In this document: in pieces, positions 10,641-21,995 of the stretch
Position numbering within the stretch: position 1 is the first letter of the stretch
Layout of the letters: each line of letters starts with the position of its first letter
Assembly: GCA_036874045.1 (NCBI GenBank)
Contig: JAZBRI010000008.1
Location: 11,981,001 to 12,045,000, forward strand
Length of the DNA stretch: 64,000 nt
Reading direction: 5' to 3'
Origin: Cymodocea nodosa
Taxonomy: Eukaryota; Streptophyta; Magnoliopsida; Alismatales; Cymodoceaceae
Program-made: the position numbers and the translations under genes
Notes under the pieces: generated by a model
The model's database searches: none
Seen by the model: only the letters and a program-made list of their open reading frames with translations
Told to the model about the DNA's origin: nothing

Positions 10641-12356
10641 TAATTTTTTTTGCTTTATATGTCTTTATTTCGTATGCTTTGTATTCTATTTTCTTCAGTT
10701 TTGATTTGTTTGTTAGTTTTGTAGTTTCCTTTGTGTGTGCAAGAGCAAGGTACGCGATGCTAAATCTCTCTACTCTCTATTGCATTTGCACGAATTTTAT
10801 AGTATACATTTTTCTATGGATATGCTACGCAATCTCCGTTGCATGTCTTTAGGAATGAAACTTTATATGCTTTATGCTTATGTTTGCACATCTTAGAGAG
10901 CCATCTGTTTGCTTACCTTGCCTTTTACTTCTTATTTGTTCAGTATAATAATAGATCATCTACATGCATAACATTTCCATACTTAAGTGTCATAATAGAT
11001 TCATTGAGGACAATGCATCATTTCAGTGTGGGGGGGTGGCATGTAGATTATTCTCGATATTTTTATTGTGTTTTCATGTATTTTTTTTTGTGATGTTAGT
11101 GAATTTTCATGTGTTTTTCTTGTTATTTTTGTTATTGTTCTTACATTGTGTTTTGATTAGACCCAAGTGATGAGATTTTGAAACTCAAGAAATGCTATTA
11201 GGATTTATGGGTTTAGCCCCATTTCTTTTTAAATGGACTCCAGAACCTAAAGCATGGACCTATTGTTATGTTCTTTAGAGAAAGATGAGTCTCATGTTAC
11301 TTGTGCCTTGAGTGAAGTCTTCTTTATCACTAGGATTAATGCCTTGTTTGATGCACCTATTTGAGTGATCCCAAGCCGAGTGCCACCACAAAGAGGTTTG
11401 CATATTATGTAACCTTAAGGTGAGATTTTTTTTTTTAGGATCCTCCCAAACTTTTATGAGATTTTGAAGGATATGCCTAAGAAAGTACCAAGGTTATCAT
11501 TACTAGCATGCTAAGTAAGTTTTGTTGGGAAACAAGGTTTTGGAAAAGAAAAAAAAAAAGAGAAAAAATTTTGAATGAAAAAAAAAGAAAAGAAAGAAAG
11601 AAGAAGCAAGTAATGTTGAAAAGGGAGCTTAAAGATCATATGGGAAGAAAGAAAGTAGTTGACTTTCTTTAATTTTTAGCTTTCCCTTCTTCTATGTATA
11701 TGGGTGTTTGGCATGCTATGCAGTTGGTATCTTTGTAACTTGTACTAGACATTTTCCAACATTTCTCAATAGAAGAGAGGGAGTTGTAGTCACTACCTAT
11801 TATTTGGTTATTACTGCATATTCATAATCATGTGCATTATATGTTCTTATGTGTAGTTAGGGTGAGATTCTTATTGTATCAAGGCAGATGGTCCTTTTGA
11901 TAAGGTGACTCCTCTTACACTCTAATATGGGCTTATTGGAATCTAAAGAACTAGTGAGGTTTCTTTTCTACTAAGCCACCATTATGCCTATTGACCTTAA
12001 TAGCACCATTGAGCTTAATATTTCTCATTCGAGTCTGATCTATGTCTTTGTTTTGTTGTGTATCTTATTTACTTATCTTTTGATTGCTTTTAGTTGTGTT
12101 TTTTTTATATTTTGATTTGGACTTTGTGGGTGTATCCACTAAAAACCCTCTAGAGACAAAACTTCACCAATAGGGTAGCCTAGGGGTTTAACGGCTTACT
12201 ACATATGCTAAATGTAGTCGTTACGCCTACAAAAAGGAGCACTAGTTAAGATTTCCCTTTTGTTTTGTTTTGTATTTGAATAAAAGCTTCTAGTAATTGT
12301 CATTCTAATCATTTCCTAGTTTATATACTTGAATACTTGCTAGGGACTAGAAGACT
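10641..12356 (+). other. 3' non-coding region of element F
   Basis: About 1.7 kb without a supported gene. It includes a short (AAT)n run at 10630-10645, a GTGTGGGGGGGTGG tract at 11027-11040 that looks like an extra polypurine tract, and a purine-rich stretch at 11540-11650 (mostly A and G). Long 3' non-coding regions are usual in large plant gypsy elements. Short ORFs here have no recognisable content. Confidence 0.6.
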
Positions 12357-12372
12357 TAAGTGTGGGGGTATT
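12357..12372 (+). other. Polypurine tract of element F
   Basis: AAGTGTGGGGGTATT lies directly before a TG that starts LTR-like sequence. This form is characteristic of plant gypsy elements and would prime plus-strand DNA synthesis. Confidence 0.75.
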
Positions 12373-12484
12373 TGTAAGGAGTAAAATTGTGCATTTTTAT
12401 GTGATATTATTTGTGCTTCTTATGACTTAAATGTTAAATAATGCATGATTATAATTGAAATACCATCACATAGGCATTTACATG
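12373..12484 (+). repeat. Start of the 3' LTR of element F, cut by alpha-2
   Basis: It begins TGTAAGGAGTAAAATTGTGC, similar to the LTR starts of A and H. It is interrupted after 112 bp by the alpha-2 LTR. The five bases before the break are ACATG; if this is a clean insertion, the rest of the LTR preceded by ACATG should lie right of the window. Confidence 0.7.
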
Positions 12485-14126
12485 TGTTGAGCATTTTGTT
12501 TTGATGATGTGTGCTGAATGAAAATAATCATATTTGCTCAATTACTATTGCTTGTGAAAAGAAATTAAAATCATTAATTAATACAAAAAAAGCTTACTAA
12601 TATAAATACTTGTCTATATTGGATCTGAAATTATACTAAGTTAATAACTAGTCATTTCATTGCATTAATTTCTCATTTAAGTAAACGTTAAGTTAACATG
12701 TGTTTTTATTGAAAAGCATGATATATTTTAAAGTTATATTTTCTTTATCATGAACAGTGCACGTTTAGACAACTCGTTAAATTAGAGTTTTGTTCGTATA
12801 GAGGTTACGTGAGAACTCGTTAAGTTAAAGGCTTAAAGGTTAAAATAGGTCACGTGAGAACTCGTTAAGTTAGTGAGTAAAAGAAGAGACGAACTCGTTA
12901 AGTTAGTGTTGTACACGTGGTGAAATTATAAGTTACGAATGTTATATTGTATCACGTGAGGTGCACATGTTTAACTCGTTAAGTTAACATAACTAAACGC
13001 GTTGAGTTGCTATATTAAACACTAAGGCAACATGTTAGGTTAGCGTTAGAAAACTTAAGTTGTTATTTTTGCACGTGGTAAAATTCTTATTATAAAAATA
13101 TTTGTTTATTACTGGTTCGTTGAGTTATCTGTAACACAACGGAGATGGTTTGTTGAGTTATCGTAACACTATGGAGATGGTTCGTTGAGTTAGCGTAACA
13201 CTACAGACTTAGTTCGTTGAGTTAGCTACAGTACTTGTCATGTGAGTTGGCATATGAGGAACTCATTAAGTTAGAAACGTTAAGTTATATATCTACTTGT
13301 GTTATTCATTTAGTTAACATTAAAGTAACGACTTCTTATTATACTTGATGAAAAATTTTGGAAGAGAAAGTTTATTTTGCAGGAAATTTTTCATAGATCC
13401 AAGATTAATGATTAAAGAAAATTCGAAATGTAAACGTGGGTTAGAATGTGTGTATTTCGATGAAGGAAAAAGAAAAGACGTGAAGAGGTGGAAAACTAGT
13501 AGTGATTAAATGTGGAGGATATGCATGAAATGAAGATACAGTATAAAAGGCATAGAATTCTCATTGATCAGTTATCCCTGCACACCAAAAGAAAAATCTT
13601 TTCAGGGATCAAAAACACCTCTTCGGGGAAAAGCTCTCAAGTGGAAGAAAATTCAGTGAAGCATAAAAGGTAAGATATATGTCACTGAAGATTTGAAGTA
13701 TCAAATATCAGAAAATTCAGTGAAGCAGAAAAAGTCAGATTTATGTCACTAAAGATTTGAAGTATCAGGAGAAAGCAAATTCGGTGAAGTAGAGAAAGAT
13801 ACAATATTCGTCACTAAGGAATTGTTGAAGAAGAAAAAGAAGAAGAAGAAGAAAGATCTCAAACAGGGAGAAATATTTTAAATTCTGCATATTAGTTTTC
13901 TCTATTTGCAGTTATGAAATTGTATAGATGAAACATGGTATCGATATATAATTGCATCTACAATTTTTGAGGAGAATTGAATTGTATATTGTAATTGAAA
14001 CCTTAAATAAAAATGATTTTATGAAAACAGTGTCTCGACTTATTTTTGAGTTTAAAGTTTCAATTATATTTGAAAATGTTGAAAAACACAATTCACCCCC
14101 CTCTTGTGTAGCCATACGATCCTACA
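12485..14126 (+). repeat. 5' LTR of Sirevirus alpha-2 (1642 bp)
   Basis: It starts TGTTGAGCATTTTG and ends GATCCTACA, followed by AG and a tRNA-Met primer site. U3 (12760-13270) is an array of CGTTAAGTTA and CGTTGAGTTA words interleaved with CACGTG boxes. A TATAAAAGG at 13544-13552 is followed by one copy of the 42-bp hairpin module (13574-13609), three copies of a direct repeat of about 65 bp (13625-13815), and a (GAA)n run near 13830-13853. Confidence 0.92.
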
Positions 14127-14128
14127 AG

Positions 14129-14140
14129 TGGTATCAGAGC
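14129..14140 (+). other. Primer binding site of alpha-2 (tRNA-Met type)
   Basis: TGGTATCAGAGC, the standard plant copia primer site complementary to initiator tRNA-Met, 2 bp after the LTR. Confidence 0.95.
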
Positions 14141-14325
14141 TTTGTTAATAATCTTTGATATAAAATCGATACCAACTTATTTAATATCATTGCTTATTTT
14201 GCCTTCCTTGTTTTTAAACAGAAATTAATATCTGAGCATACGTTTAACTTTCTTGATATAAGACTCAAATTGTTTTATCATTTTAGACTATTTAAAATCA
14301 AATAGGTTGAAAAATCTAAGGTAAG

Positions 14326-14949
14326 ATGGCTACTGGAAATGGTAATTTTTCTTTGTATGAAGGTCAAAATCTTAATCATCCTCCTTTATTTGATGGAATA
14401 CATTTTGAATATTGGAAATATAGGATCACATTTTTTCTTCAAAGTATAGATCATAAGTTGTGGTTCATGATTTCTAAACCATATACTCCGTTATCTATCC
14501 CTTATAATACTTGGACAATTACTGAAAAAGAAAATGAAACTCTGAATGCTAAGGGCTTAAATATTTTATTTTATGCATTGAGTTATGAAAAATTCAGTAA
14601 AGTGTCGACATATAAATCTACTTATGAGGTGTGGCATGCATTAGAAGTTTCACATGAAGGTACTTCTCAAGTTAAAGAGACTAAGATAAACATGTTAATT
14701 CATAAGTATGAACTCTTTAAGATGCATGAAGACGAAGGTATTTCTAAGATGTTTTCCAGATTTCTTGATATCATAAACTCTTTAAAATGCTTAGGAAAGA
14801 ATTTTGAACAGAAGGATTTGGTGAGGAAAATTCTTAGATTCCTAAGTTCTAAATGGTCTTAGAAAGTAACATCAATTGAGGAATCACGGGATTTAAATGT
14901 TTATACCATGAATGAACTTATAGGAAATTTAACTGCTTATGAAGTTCAA
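14326..14949 (+). pseudogene. Gag fragment of alpha-2 (UBN2 type, 3' truncated)
   Basis: The ATG follows the leader 185 bp after the primer site. The protein begins MATGNGNFSLYEGQ and has the copia Gag pattern PPLFDGIHFEYWKYR, then VWHALEVSHEGTSQVKETK and FLDIINSLKCLGK. A TAG at 14860-14862 replaces the CAG seen in element C. The sequence is lost after EVQ, where it joins beta LTR sequence, so the zinc knuckle and all of pol are missing. Confidence 0.9.
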
Positions 14950-14964
14950 AAACTTAAGTTATAT
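14950..14964 (+). other. Filler bases at the alpha-2/beta deletion junction
   Basis: Between the alpha gag (ending GAAGTTCAA) and the beta LTR (starting TCAAAGCC) sit about 15 bases. AAAAACTTAAGTTAT, starting in the last As of the gag part, also occurs inside the beta LTR at about 51190-51204. It therefore looks like templated filler copied during break repair. Confidence 0.6.
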
Positions 14965-16139
14965 CAAAGCCTTCGGAGAGTTAAAAGATCAGATAGTTAA
15001 GAAAGTTTGAATGATCGGAGAATTAAGGAGTTAACTATCTAGAAGCTAAAGGAGTTTTCGGTGAGTTAAAAAAGTTAACAATCTGAAACTTTAGTCATTT
15101 AATTACCCACGTGTAGTAATCCAGAACAAAAGCTTTAAGTGATTTTTCGGTGAATTAGAAAGCTAACTATCCGAAAAATAGGAATTTTCGGAAGGTTACA
15201 GACTTATCTATTCGAAAAACTTAATTTATTCTTTTATGCACGTGCTAAAATACGAAAGCAGTTGGAAACTTAAAGAGAAGGATTTTGGAGGGTTACTGAA
15301 GCTAACTATCTGATAGTCAAGGGATAGTTTGGTAAGTTACAGTGACAAGTATCTGATCGAGTAATAGCTCATTATATGATCTAAAATCCTACATGGCAGA
15401 AAGACTTAAGTGATTTTTCGATGAGTTACATACATCCTTCGGAGAGTTACACAGCTAACTATCCGAAAGTTTGAGAAAATTGGAAGGGTATCTTGAAATA
15501 CCTCCCTGAACGGTAACTTACCATATTTAAGTCTGATTTCTTAGCAAGTATAGTAGAATACATCCGTTGGAAGAAAAATATGATCGTTATACCTTTTGGT
15601 ATAAATATGAGAAGTAAAGAGAAGATTAAAGAGCGACAATGATCATACATTATACTGTGAGCTACTAAAAATTCTAGATACACTTTCAAGTCTCCAACAT
15701 TCAAGAATACTCTTAAAGATTCATTGCAGAAAAGCTCCCTGTGCCAAAACTCTGATAGAAAAGTTTAAAGCTGTTGGTTCATGAGTTTCAACCTAAAAAC
15801 TCATTGTTGGTTGAGAGCTTCAACCTGAAAGCTCGAAGAAAGGTTGGTTATTGAGCTTATACCTGAAAACTTTAAGTGTTGGTTCTTGCCTCAACCTGAA
15901 AACAAGTGTTGGAAGTACTTATCTACTTAGTGAAGTCCAAGTGTATCTTGGGGGTGGACTAGATGAGTTGGTGAACCACCTAAAATTTGCTGTGTGTTAT
16001 TTTCTTCTTACTGTTTTGCATCCATTTAATTTATTTCGACTCACTATTTAATAGAATCAGTTGATTCTAAATTAAAAGAAGTAAAATTTATACAACTTCA
16101 CCATTCACCCCCCCTTTAGTGAGCCTATTGATCCTAACA
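14965..16139 (+). repeat. 5' LTR of Sirevirus beta, first ~260 bp missing
   Basis: It aligns by eye with 50939-52110 of the 3' LTR and ends GATCCTAACA followed by a primer site. It carries the beta array of TTCGGAGAGTTA / TAACTATCCGAA words (14970-15465). The missing first 260 bp and the missing alpha sequence on the left are explained by one deletion. Confidence 0.88.
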
Positions 16140-16141
16140 AT

Positions 16142-16153
16142 TGGTATTAGAGC
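16142..16153 (+). other. Primer binding site of beta (tRNA-Met type, one base changed)
   Basis: TGGTATTAGAGC, a C-to-T variant of TGGTATCAGAGC, 2 bp after the LTR end. Confidence 0.9.
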
Positions 16154-16190
16154 TTGGTTAATCCGTTATAAGATTTAACCATATGGATTT

Positions 16191-17455
16191 ATGGCTCAAT
16201 TTGCTGAGGGACAAAACATCCAAAAACCTCCTCTATTCGATGGTTCCAATTATAATTATTGGAAGAATAGAATGGAGTGTTTCCTAAGGAGTTTTGATGT
16301 AAAACTCTAGAAGATTGTTGTTCTTGGAACTACACTTCCAACCAGTAATGTGATGGACTGGTTTGAGGAGGATGAGAGAATCATCTAATTGAATGCTAGA
16401 GGGCTGAATGCCATATATTGTGCACTAACTGTTGAACAATATAAAAAGTTTTTGCATGTAAGTCTGCACATGAGGTTTGGAAAATCCTTCAAGTTACTCA
16501 CAAAGGTACAAGCCAAGTAAAGGATACTAAGATTAGCATTCTCTTAAGAAAACTAGAACTGCTTAAAATGGATGATAATGAAAACATAACTGAAATGTTT
16601 TCAAGATTTACTGAAATTATTAACAGTCTGAAAGGCTTGGGAAAGGAATTTTTTTCTCGTGAACAGGTACAAAAGATCCTGAGAAGTTTAATTGTCAAGT
16701 GGAAACAGAAATCCACCTCTATTCAAGATTCCAAGGATCTAAATAACTACATAGTTGAAGAATTGTTGGGCAATCTTCTAGCCCATGAAGTTCAAATGAA
16801 AGACTGGAAGGAACAGGAGGTAATAGTAGAAAAGAAAAAGGAAATTGCATTTCCTTCAACTGAAGAAGCTCTAAGTTCAGATGATGATGAGATTGTGTTG
16901 CTCGCAAGGAACTTCAGAAAGTTCATGAAGAAAAATAATAAGACCAGCTCCTCCAAAAGAACTATTCCCACATGCTTCAAATGCAAAAGGCAAGGACACA
17001 TACAGACCTTTTGTCCGTTGCAAACAGAAGAAGAGCAATCAGAAAGGAAGAAAAGGTGGAAGAACAAAAAGAAAATGGCTCTCAAAGCTACTTAGGATGA
17101 TAGTAGTTCATTAGACAGTTCTTCAAACTCTGAAAGTGAAGCTGCAGCCAATGTGTGCTTTGTAGCTCAAGAGGTATGTTCCACTTCTTCCTCTAGCTCT
17201 AAAAATGAGCATGATGAATTAGATATAAGTAGTCTTCTGCCTACTATAGATAATCTATATGTTAAATGTAGAGAATTTAAGAAAGAAATTAAAAGGTTGA
17301 ATAATTGTTTACAAGATTCCTTTGTTGAATTAGAAATAGCTATAGTTGAAAACAGAAATCTGAAATATAACTTGGATAAATATAGTTGTGATAATTGTGA
17401 ATTAAAAGAAGAAAATAAAACTTATTAACTACAATATCTGATCTAAAAAATACCA
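16191..17455 (+). pseudogene. Gag of beta (UBN2 type with zinc knuckle and coiled coil)
   Basis: The ATG at 16191 opens MAQFAEGQNIQKPPLFDGSN, the same architecture as alpha Gag but clearly diverged. In-frame stops occur near 16308 and 16387, and a frameshift near 16455-16530. From 16568 it is open: FSRFTEIINSLKGLGKEF, then a zinc knuckle CFKCKRQGHIQTFC (16975-17016) and a Lys-rich tail. A TAG near 17094 separates it from a Ser-rich and Glu-rich, coiled-coil-like C-terminal region (17153-17428) that parallels the alpha Gag tail. Confidence 0.88.
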
Positions 17456-17494
17456 TATGTAAATTTACTCAAGGTTAAAAAAGGACCAAATAAA

Positions 17495-18098
17495 ATGATA
17501 AGATCTCAACGACCTAATGGAAGTAAATATGGCCTAGGGTATGCTACACCACAGGAAGTACCTTATTGTGGTGGAATGATTCGATCATATAGAGATGGCA
17601 CCATTGTGTTTGCTATCAGAAGATCGGGTCACATGTGGTTGCCAAGAGGCAACAAATTTAATGTTTTAAGGACTAACTCTGATGGACCCAAGAAGATTTG
17701 TGTACAAAAAGCCTTAATTTCAGTATAAATTGCAAGATGACAAGGAGCTCCAAGCATGTACAACGAAATAGATTGTGGACAGTGGATGCTTAAAGCACAT
17801 GACAGGTAAGAAAAGATTTCTTGATTCAGTCAAATGCTTAAGTTCAGGATTTGTTAAATTTGGAAATAATGAAAAGTGTAAAATAACTGCAATAGGAAAT
17901 ATTACATCTGAAAATGGTAGAATTGAAAATGTCTTGCATGTCAATGGTCTAAAATAGAATTTATTAAGTGTAGGATAATTATGTGATAAAGGTTACATAG
18001 TCACATTTACTGTTGAAAATTGTCATATTATTTATCCAGCTACAAATGAAATAAAATTTACTAGTAATAGAAATTGCTCAATTTATACCCTAAACTTT
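17495..18098 (+). pseudogene. Gag-protease boundary and protease of beta (5' part)
   Basis: The copia protease core IVDSGCLKHMTG is encoded at 17772-17807, with DSG as the catalytic triplet. The codon before it is TAG (17769-17771), where Sireviruses normally have Trp, so a G-to-A change is likely. The frame runs to about 18098, ending in TLNF where element B is inserted; the other half continues at 29174. Further stops occur near 17956 and 17980. Confidence 0.85.
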
Positions 18099-19712
18099 TG
18101 TAGGATCGTATGGCTACACAAGAGGGGGGTGAATTGTGTATTTTTAATATTTTTTGAAATATAATTGAAACTTTAAAACTCAAAAACAAGTTGAGACATT
18201 ATTTTCATAAAATCATTTTTATTCAAGGTTTCAATTACAATATACAATTCAATTCTCCTCAGAAATTGTAGATGCAATTATATTTCGATATCATGTATCA
18301 TCTAAACAATTTCATAACTACAAACATAGAAAACTAATTTGCGGAATTTAAAACTTTTCTCCGTGTTTGAGATCTTTCTTCTTCTTCTTTTTCTTCTTCA
18401 GCAATTCTTCAGTGACGAATATCATCTCTTTTCATGCTTCACCAAATTTGCTTTCTTCTGATACTTCAAATCTTCAGTGACGAAAATCTTACCTTTTTAT
18501 GCTTCACTGAACTTTCTTCCACTTGAGAAATTTTCCTCGAGAAGGTGTTTTTGATCCCTGAAAAAGATTTTTCTTTTGGTGTGCAGGGATGATTTGATCC
18601 TTGAAAAGATTTTTCATTTTGCGTGCAAGGATAAATTGATCAACGAGAATTCTATGCCTTTTATACTGTATCTTCATTTCATGCATATCCTTCACGTTTA
18701 ACCACCACCAGTTTTCCACTTCTCCACGTCTTTTCTTTTTCCTTCATCGAAACACACACGTTTTAACCCACGTTTATATTTCAAATTTTCTTTAATCATC
18801 AGTCCTGGATCTCTGAAAAATTTCCTACAAAATAAACTTTCTCGTCCAAAAGTTTTTCATCAGTGTAATAAGAAGTCGTTACTTTAATGTTAACTAAACG
18901 AGTAACACAAGTATATATATAACTTAACGTTTCTAACTAAACGAGTTCCTCATGTGCCATTTCACGTGACAAGTACTGCAGCTAACTCAACGAACTATGT
19001 CCGTGGTGTTATGCTATCTCAACGAACCATCTCCATTGTGTTATGATAACTCAACGAACCATCTCTGTTGTGTTATGATAACTCAACGAACCAATAATAC
19101 ACAAATGTTTTTATAATAAGAATTTTACCACGTGCAAAAATAACAACTTAAGTTTATAACGCTAACCTAACACGTTGCCTTAGTGTTCAATATAGCAACT
19201 CAATGCGTTTAGTTATGTTAACTTAATGAGTTAAACCTGTGCACCTCATGTGATACAATACAACATTCGTAACTTATAATTTCACCACGTGTATAACACT
19301 AACTTAACGAGTTCGTCTCTTCTTTTACTCACTAACTCAACGAGTTATCACGTGACCTATTTCAACCTTTAAGCTTCTAACTTAACGAGTTCTCACGTGA
19401 CCTCTATACAAACAAAACTCTAACTTAACGAGTTGTCTAAACGTGCATTGTTCATGATACAGAAGATATAACATTAAAACATATCATGCTTTTCAATAAA
19501 AACACACGTTAACTTAACGTTTAGCTAAATGAGAAATTAATGCAACGAAATGACTAGTTATTAACTTCAGATCCAATACAGACAAGTATTTATATCGGTA
19601 AGCTTTTTTGTGTATTAATTGATGATTTTAATTTCTTTTCACAAGCAATAGTAATTGAGCAAATATGATTATTTTCATTCAACACACATCATCAAAACAA
19701 AAATACTCAACA
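18099..19712 (-). repeat. 3' LTR of element B (1614 bp)
   Basis: In plus orientation it runs from TGTAGGATCG to CTCAACA. It contains two hairpin modules (18552-18590 and 18596-18632), a TATA box (about 18660-18670 reversed), and the TAACTCAACGAA / TAACTTAACGAG array with CACGTG boxes at 18890-19445. Confidence 0.93.
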
Positions 19713-20221
19713 ATCTCCCCCTTTTTGATGATGACAAAACCATATTAAATCAATTATGAAATATGTATAACTCAACAAAGCACCTTCGTTGGGTTAACTT
19801 TTAATTCAACAAACTTGTTTGTTGACTTAAGTTCACTTAAGCTTATTTCTATTGTTTATGTAAATTTTACCTCTCAGAACTAAAAACTCTCAGATGTCAA
19901 TAATTATATAAGTATCAGTTTTCTAATTATCATCTCTTAGATTACAATAACCATTTAAATAGCATCTCCTTTTATAATATATATATGTAATTAAGATCAT
20001 AATCATCTTTTTATAATATTTCTCCCCCTTTTTGTCATTAATCAAAAAGATAATTACAAAGAATATATATACATATATAAGAGATATAATTACAACAACT
20101 CTTTCTGTAAACAAGAATAATAATTGAAGACATTTACAGAAAAATGTATTGTTCAATGAATCAAACAAGTAATACAAACATTACATTTTGTATTCAGAAA
20201 CAAACAAAAACAGTTATCGAC
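19713..20221 (-). other. Polypurine tract and 3' non-coding region of element B
   Basis: The strand-plus ATCTCCCCCTTTTTGATG next to the LTR is the reverse of the polypurine tract AAAAAGGGGGAGAT. A second tract-like CTCCCCCTTTTTGTC lies at 20020-20034. No gene is supported; the 84-residue frame here is low-complexity. Confidence 0.85.
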
Positions 20222-21180
20222 CCCTCCTAAGTATATCACTTATAGCATTACATATTTTATCTCCTAGATGCCTAATATCATTTCTGATGTCGTTAAGCAC
20301 TACATCTAAGTTAGGAGGTAGTTGGGTTTGTTGTTCTACTTGAACTGAATAACTTTGTTGTTGTTGTTGTTGTATATGGTCTGTATCAAGTTGTTGTTGT
20401 TGTTGTCATTGAGGTTTATGCATGGCCTGGAATTTTTGCAAATCTTTGACACTAAACGCTCTCATGCCTTTAGTTTCAGAGGGCCAGTCGAATAAATTCA
20501 ATTGGCTTGCAATGAGTCTACATACAGCATCACCATAAAATAACTTTGAATTGATATGCTGTAGTTGAGAAGTGAAAACATCAAACCAATTGATTTGAAT
20601 TCTATTCAGCAAGCTATAAGTTGCATATAAACAACTTATGCTGACTTCCATATTGTGTCCAACTCTCTGAAATAAATTTGCATGCAATATATTTGCAATA
20701 AACCTTGCCTCTGCATTCAGATTTTCCATTAATCTCATTTCAAAATATACATCTGGAATTTTTGATAAAGACTGAATGTTCCATTCTAGTTGTCTTATCA
20801 TGTCAAATCTATTGGTAACAACAACACCTTCATTCTTTAATCCTAAAACTTCAAAAATTAATTCAGGAGACAATATAAACTCTTGTTCATTTATTTGAGT
20901 TTTCAGAAAATTTCCATTCTTGTCCAGATTGCTATAAAAAGTTGCAATAAGCTCTGTGTATTGCTTCCATTTCATTCCTACTAGCAAGAATGTAATGAGG
21001 CCTTGAAACTCAAACAAATCTCTTATGTCCATGAAATTTCTGAATTTTATTGGACGAGCATGCAGAATCTGACATGTAATCAGATTATTGTATTTCTGCT
21101 ATGCTTCTTCAAATCTAAAATGAATTGTATTACCTTGAATGTTTAACATTGTACACAAAGAAGGTGATACTTGAAGCCAT
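20222..21180 (-). pseudogene. ORF3 of element B, C-terminal half only
   Basis: This matches the C-terminal half of ORF3 in element C: ILHARPIKFRN, then DIRDLFEFQGL, YTELIATFYSNL, FILSPELIFEVLGL and LFDWPSETKGMRAFSV. The spacing of RPI, GL, YTELI..FY and LSPE.I resembles the plant 'putative transposon protein' domain. A TGA near 20406 replaces the CGA of C before the Gln run. The tail encodes polyQ and the conserved end DIRNDIRHLGDKI. The N-terminal half and its promoter are deleted, so it has no start. Confidence 0.75.
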
Positions 21181-21185
21181 GATTC

Positions 21186-21995
21186 AATAAATTAGTAGTC
21201 ATATTGGTATAAACTATATGCGATTCAAAGATATCTGTAATTAATGAAACATCTTTTTCTTTTCAAAACAATAAATATTGATAATTTTCTTTAAAAGTTA
21301 GTTTGAAAAGCTTGAATCATACAAGAGCTTTCTAATGTACCCGTGTAATGAGCTTTCACTCAACAATCTCAGATCTGATCAAGACCTTAGGTTGCCAGAT
21401 TTGAAGAATCCTTTTTTAGGACAACAATCCTTACGTACCTATTTACTCAAGTACAAAGGCTCGTGATCAAACTGATCAATAAACTCTCAAAGATTTTCAC
21501 TTTGTAAGCACTTTACATTTTAAGCACAGTATATTTGTATTCCATTAATACAGATGCAATAAAACACAAATCTCATACAATTTTTACTTCTATGATTATA
21601 CTGAGAATATGAATCAGTTTCAATAAGCTTATACTTTTGATTAACAATTTAAGATGAGTTACATATAACTTATTCTAAAAGTTTAATCAATTAAGTCAAA
21701 TTTATGCTTGATCATATGCATTTTCCTTGATTCAAAGAAAACATTTAATCAAAATTTCAGAATGTCAGAAGTATTTAATGTTTTTCATTTACATTTCCAC
21801 TTAAAATCGTAAAAACCATTAAAATTGATAAACTACTTAAAATCAATAAGATACTACTATGATTTTACAATAAATACATAGTATCTTAAGCAGTAGTTTA
21901 GATATTACTTTAGATATTTATAATAAGTATATAATATCTATGAGGTGAACAACATCATCAATAATATTTATCTTTTTATGTAGAGTTTAAACATT
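21186..21995 (-). other. Spacer between pol and ORF3 of element B
   Basis: About 800 bp of AT-rich sequence, collinear with 41366-42181 of element C, with no ORF. It ends at the GAATCA deletion junction (21180-21185). Confidence 0.8.

Noticed and set aside
12760-13270. Regularly repeated short words with unique spacing, reminiscent of a CRISPR array
   Set aside because: Words are 10-12 bp, vary in sequence and orientation, sit inside LTR U3 next to a TATA box, and the context is a plant retrotransposon.
19923-20177. Small hydrophobic 84-residue frame in B
   Set aside because: It lies in AT-rich 3' non-coding sequence between ORF3 and the polypurine tract, and I recognise no domain in it.
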